From Hyphomicrobiales bacterium (GTDB taxonomy: Bacteria > Pseudomonadota > Alphaproteobacteria > Rhizobiales > Aestuariivirgaceae): a stretch of 10,132 nt of DNA. This document shows, one piece after another, positions 8,097-10,132 of this stretch. The position numbers and the translations under genes are program-made. How positions within the stretch are numbered: the first letter of the stretch is position 1; every line of letters begins with the position of its first letter. The stretch is taken from contig JANYGE010000035.1 of assembly GCA_025362535.1 (NCBI GenBank), positions 1-10,132 on the forward strand, read 5' to 3'. The notes beneath the pieces are model-generated. The model did no database searches and had not been told where the DNA came from. It saw only the letters and a list, made by a program, of their open reading frames with translations.

Positions 8097-9272
8097 ATGG
8101 CAATCACTGGCAGCAAATCAACAAAGAACACTGGTCGCATTCGCTATGGCATGGTGGGCGGTGGGCAGGGGGCCTTTATTGGGGCTGTGCACCGCATCGC
8201 CGCACGCATTGATGATAAATATGAATTCGTGGCGGGTGCGCTTTCGGCCGATCCCGCAAAGGCTAAAGCCTCTGGTGAAGAGTTGGGACTTGCTGCTGAC
8301 CGCATCTATTCAGATTTTAATGCCATGGCCAAAGCCGAGGCCAAGCGCGCCGATGGTATTGAAGCCGTATCAATTGTGACGCCAAATCACATGCATTTTC
8401 CAGTGGCCAAAGCCTTCATTGAGGCGGGCATCCATGTGATCTGCGATAAGCCCTTATCACTTAATCTCAAAGAAGCTCTGGCCCTCGAAAAGCTTCTCGC
8501 AAAAAAGCCGAACGTGATCTTCGCTTTGACGCACAACTATTCTGGCTACCCAATGATCCGCCAAGCCAAGGCCATGGTGGCAGCGGGTGAACTTGGCGAA
8601 ATCCGTTTGGTGCAAGGCGAATATCCGCAAGATTGGTTGACCACTGATCTCGAAAAAACTGGCCAGAAACAAGCCGCATGGCGCACGGATCCCAAACGCT
8701 CCGGCGCTGGTGGCTGTGTGGGTGATATTGGCACGCACACTTACCAGTTGGCCACTTATGTCTCAGGTCTCACCTTGCAGGAACTCTCCGCTGACCTCAC
8801 TTCATTTGTGAAAGGCCGCAAGCTCGATGATAACGTCAATGCCATGCTGCGTTTTAAAGGCGGTGCCAAAGGCATGATCTGGGCGAGCCAAGTGGCTCCC
8901 GGCCACGAGAATGGTTTGAAGCTGCGGGTTTATGGCACCAAGGGCGGCTTGGAATGGACGCAAGCTGATCCGAATTACCTCTGGTTTACGCCATTTGGCG
9001 AACCCAAACGCCTGATCACCCGTGGCGGTGCTGGCTCTGGGCCTGCAGCGGGCCGGGTTACCCGGGTTCCCCCCGGCCACCCTGAAGGCTATCTCGAAGG
9101 CTTTGCCAATATCTATACAGAAGTGGCCAGAGCCATTGAAGCTAAACGCTCCGGCAAGAAACGCGACAAGGATGTTGATTTCCCCGGCATTGAAGATGGT
9201 GTTCGCGGTATGGCTTTCGTCGAGGCTTGCGTGAAATCATCAGCCAAAAATGGCAAATGGACCAAACTTTAA
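8097..9272 (+). CDS. Gfo/Idh/MocA family NAD(P)-dependent sugar oxidoreductase
   Basis: The 391-residue protein has an N-terminal Rossmann fold with a glycine-rich loop, GMVGGGQGAFIG (18-29). VTPNHMH (94-100) and ICDKPL (115-120) follow; Lys118 is the conserved catalytic lysine, in CDKP rather than the commoner EKP. The C-terminal substrate domain holds GDIGTH (209-214), with Asp210 and His214 as likely catalytic residues, then VYGTKGGLEW (278-287) and PPGHPEGYLE (325-334). Family members oxidise or reduce sugars, inositols and glycosides with NAD(P). No signal peptide or twin-arginine motif is evident, so it is cytoplasmic. The start lies 2 nt after the isomerase stop, with only a weak ribosome site inside the preceding coding end, which suggests coupling. 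It closes the operon and its stop overlaps the stop of the convergent DUF3422 gene. Candidate roles are sugar or glycoside 3-dehydrogenase or the reverse reductase; inositol dehydrogenase is possible but less supported. Confidence 0.9.
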   Translation: MAITGSKSTKNTGRIRYGMVGGGQGAFIGAVHRIAARIDDKYEFVAGALSADPAKAKASGEELGLAADRIYSDFNAMAKAEAKRADGIEAVSIVTPNHMHFPVAKAFIEAGIHVICDKPLSLNLKEALALEKLLAKKPNVIFALTHNYSGYPMIRQAKAMVAAGELGEIRLVQGEYPQDWLTTDLEKTGQKQAAWRTDPKRSGAGGCVGDIGTHTYQLATYVSGLTLQELSADLTSFVKGRKLDDNVNAMLRFKGGAKGMIWASQVAPGHENGLKLRVYGTKGGLEWTQADPNYLWFTPFGEPKRLITRGGAGSGPAAGRVTRVPPGHPEGYLEGFANIYTEVARAIEAKRSGKKRDKDVDFPGIEDGVRGMAFVEACVKSSAKNGKWTKL

Positions 9273-10132
9273 TGCAAGCGCTTGCGCAAGCGGCGAAGCG
9301 CAATCCACACTCCACCTAAGATCAGAGGAATGGAAGCGAGCTTTGCAAGCTCGCTGTTCATTTCTGGAAGATAGGTGCCAAGCCCATCAATCAGTTTTGC
9401 AAAAATGCTGATGGCATAATAACTGATCGCCACCACTGACAAGCCTTCTACTGTCTGTTGTAAGTTAAGCTGTCGCCGTGAACTGGCTTCCATCGAACGC
9501 AGCAATTGTTGGTTCTGATCTTCAAGCGCAATATCGACTCTCGTGCGCAATAAATTGCTTGCCCTTTCGCTACGTTGGGCAAGGCTTGCGATTCGGTCAG
9601 CAACGGCGGTGCAAGTTGCCATGGCTGGGCTGAAGCGCCTATCCAAAAACACGCCCAAGCGTTGATAGCTCATAACCCGCTCTTCACCCAATTCTGCAAT
9701 CCGCTTTAACACAAGCGCTGTATAGGCGCGCGCCGCGGCAAAGCGGTAACTTGAGCGATTTGAGAGCCCCTCAACATCGCGGGCCAAGCTACTTAGTTCG
9801 GCCAGCAACTTGCCATCAGCATCCTTTTCGCCAGCCAGCGACATGGAATTGATTGTGGCTGAAAGCTTAGCCTCAAGCGGGCCGAGTTGCTGTTGGATCA
9901 ACCGCGCCAGAGGCAGGCCGAGAAGCGCCATCATCCGGTAAGTTTCAATTTCATGCAGACGGCGGGTAAGCCTTCCCAAGCGTAAAGGAGAAAGACCGCG
10001 ATCAAGGATCAACATGCGCGTATAGCCATCGGTTCGAATCCGAAAATCACTCCACACGGTGGCCATGCCTTGATTGACATCTGAGCAAGCCAGCTCATCA
10101 TGGCCGAACATCGCAAATTGCGGCGGAACAAC
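9269..10132 (-). CDS. DUF3422 family membrane protein (N-terminus beyond window)
   Basis: The reverse frame is open from the right edge to a TAA at 9271-9269, giving 287 visible residues. The reading continues upstream of the first ATG (10111) without a stop, so that ATG is probably internal; DUF3422 proteins are about 430 residues, so roughly 140 N-terminal residues are missing. Recognisable family blocks are RLHEIETYRMMALLGLPLAR, YRFAAARAY, SPAMATC, LLRTRVDIALEDQN and LQQTVEGLSVVAISYY. The middle is helical and charged. Two hydrophobic segments follow near the end (about VVAISYYAISIFAKL and IPLILGGVWIAL), and the tail RRLRKRLH is strongly basic, so it is likely an inner-membrane protein anchored at its C-terminus. 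The family has no established function that I know of. It converges on the sugar operon and is probably unrelated to it. Confidence 0.88.
   Translation of the reverse strand, partial: VVPPQFAMFGHDELACSDVNQGMATVWSDFRIRTDGYTRMLILDRGLSPLRLGRLTRRLHEIETYRMMALLGLPLARLIQQQLGPLEAKLSATINSMSLAGEKDADGKLLAELSSLARDVEGLSNRSSYRFAAARAYTALVLKRIAELGEERVMSYQRLGVFLDRRFSPAMATCTAVADRIASLAQRSERASNLLRTRVDIALEDQNQQLLRSMEASSRRQLNLQQTVEGLSVVAISYYAISIFAKLIDGLGTYLPEMNSELAKLASIPLILGGVWIALRRLRKRLH

Noticed and set aside
9053..9065. GC-rich hairpin CCGGGT-T-ACCCGG, considered as a terminator
   Set aside because: It lies inside the dehydrogenase coding region, encodes part of a conserved stretch before PPGHPEGYLE, and has no following T tract.

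Overview
The window looks like chromosomal DNA from an alphaproteobacterium, most likely of the Rhizobiales (Hyphomicrobiales). The pointers are a PodJ-type polarity factor with the N-terminal signature seen in rhizobial homologues, a NudC-type NADH pyrophosphatase, a 436-residue xylose isomerase and a DUF3422 membrane protein. Base composition looks moderate rather than strongly GC-rich by eye. I see no insertion sequence, phage gene, CRISPR array, tRNA or rRNA, so this reads as ordinary core or catabolic chromosome.

Layout. (1) Positions 1-3111, minus strand: a long gene cut by the left edge. It encodes a coiled-coil, single-pass membrane protein with periplasmic Sel1 repeats and the start of a peptidoglycan-binding domain (PodJ-like). 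(2) Positions 3112-3265: a divergent, AT-rich promoter region with a perfect 14-bp palindrome. (3) Positions 3266-4117, plus strand: nudC. (4) Positions 4118-4244: a regulatory gap with an inverted repeat over a possible -10 box. (5) Positions 4245-9272, plus strand: four tightly packed genes, xylB, xylA, a xylose-isomerase-like TIM-barrel sugar isomerase/epimerase, and a Gfo/Idh/MocA NAD(P)-dependent sugar dehydrogenase. Gaps are 1, 27 and 2 nt, so they are very probably one operon. (6) Positions 9269-10132, minus strand: the C-terminal part of a DUF3422 membrane protein. It converges on the operon and shares a 4-bp TTAA in which both stop codons overlap.

How the genes work together. XylA converts D-xylose to D-xylulose and XylB phosphorylates it to xylulose 5-phosphate for the pentose phosphate pathway. 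The two downstream genes form a dehydrogenase plus isomerase/epimerase pair. Similar pairings act on sugars or glycosides through 3-keto intermediates, as in levoglucosan catabolism, so the operon may also feed in an oxidised or unusual sugar besides free xylose. No sugar transporter or XylR-type regulator lies in the window. The PodJ-like, NudC and DUF3422 genes appear unrelated to the sugar operon.

I do not see a clearly novel system. The least explained part is the conserved-looking pair at 7036-9272 linked to xylBA.
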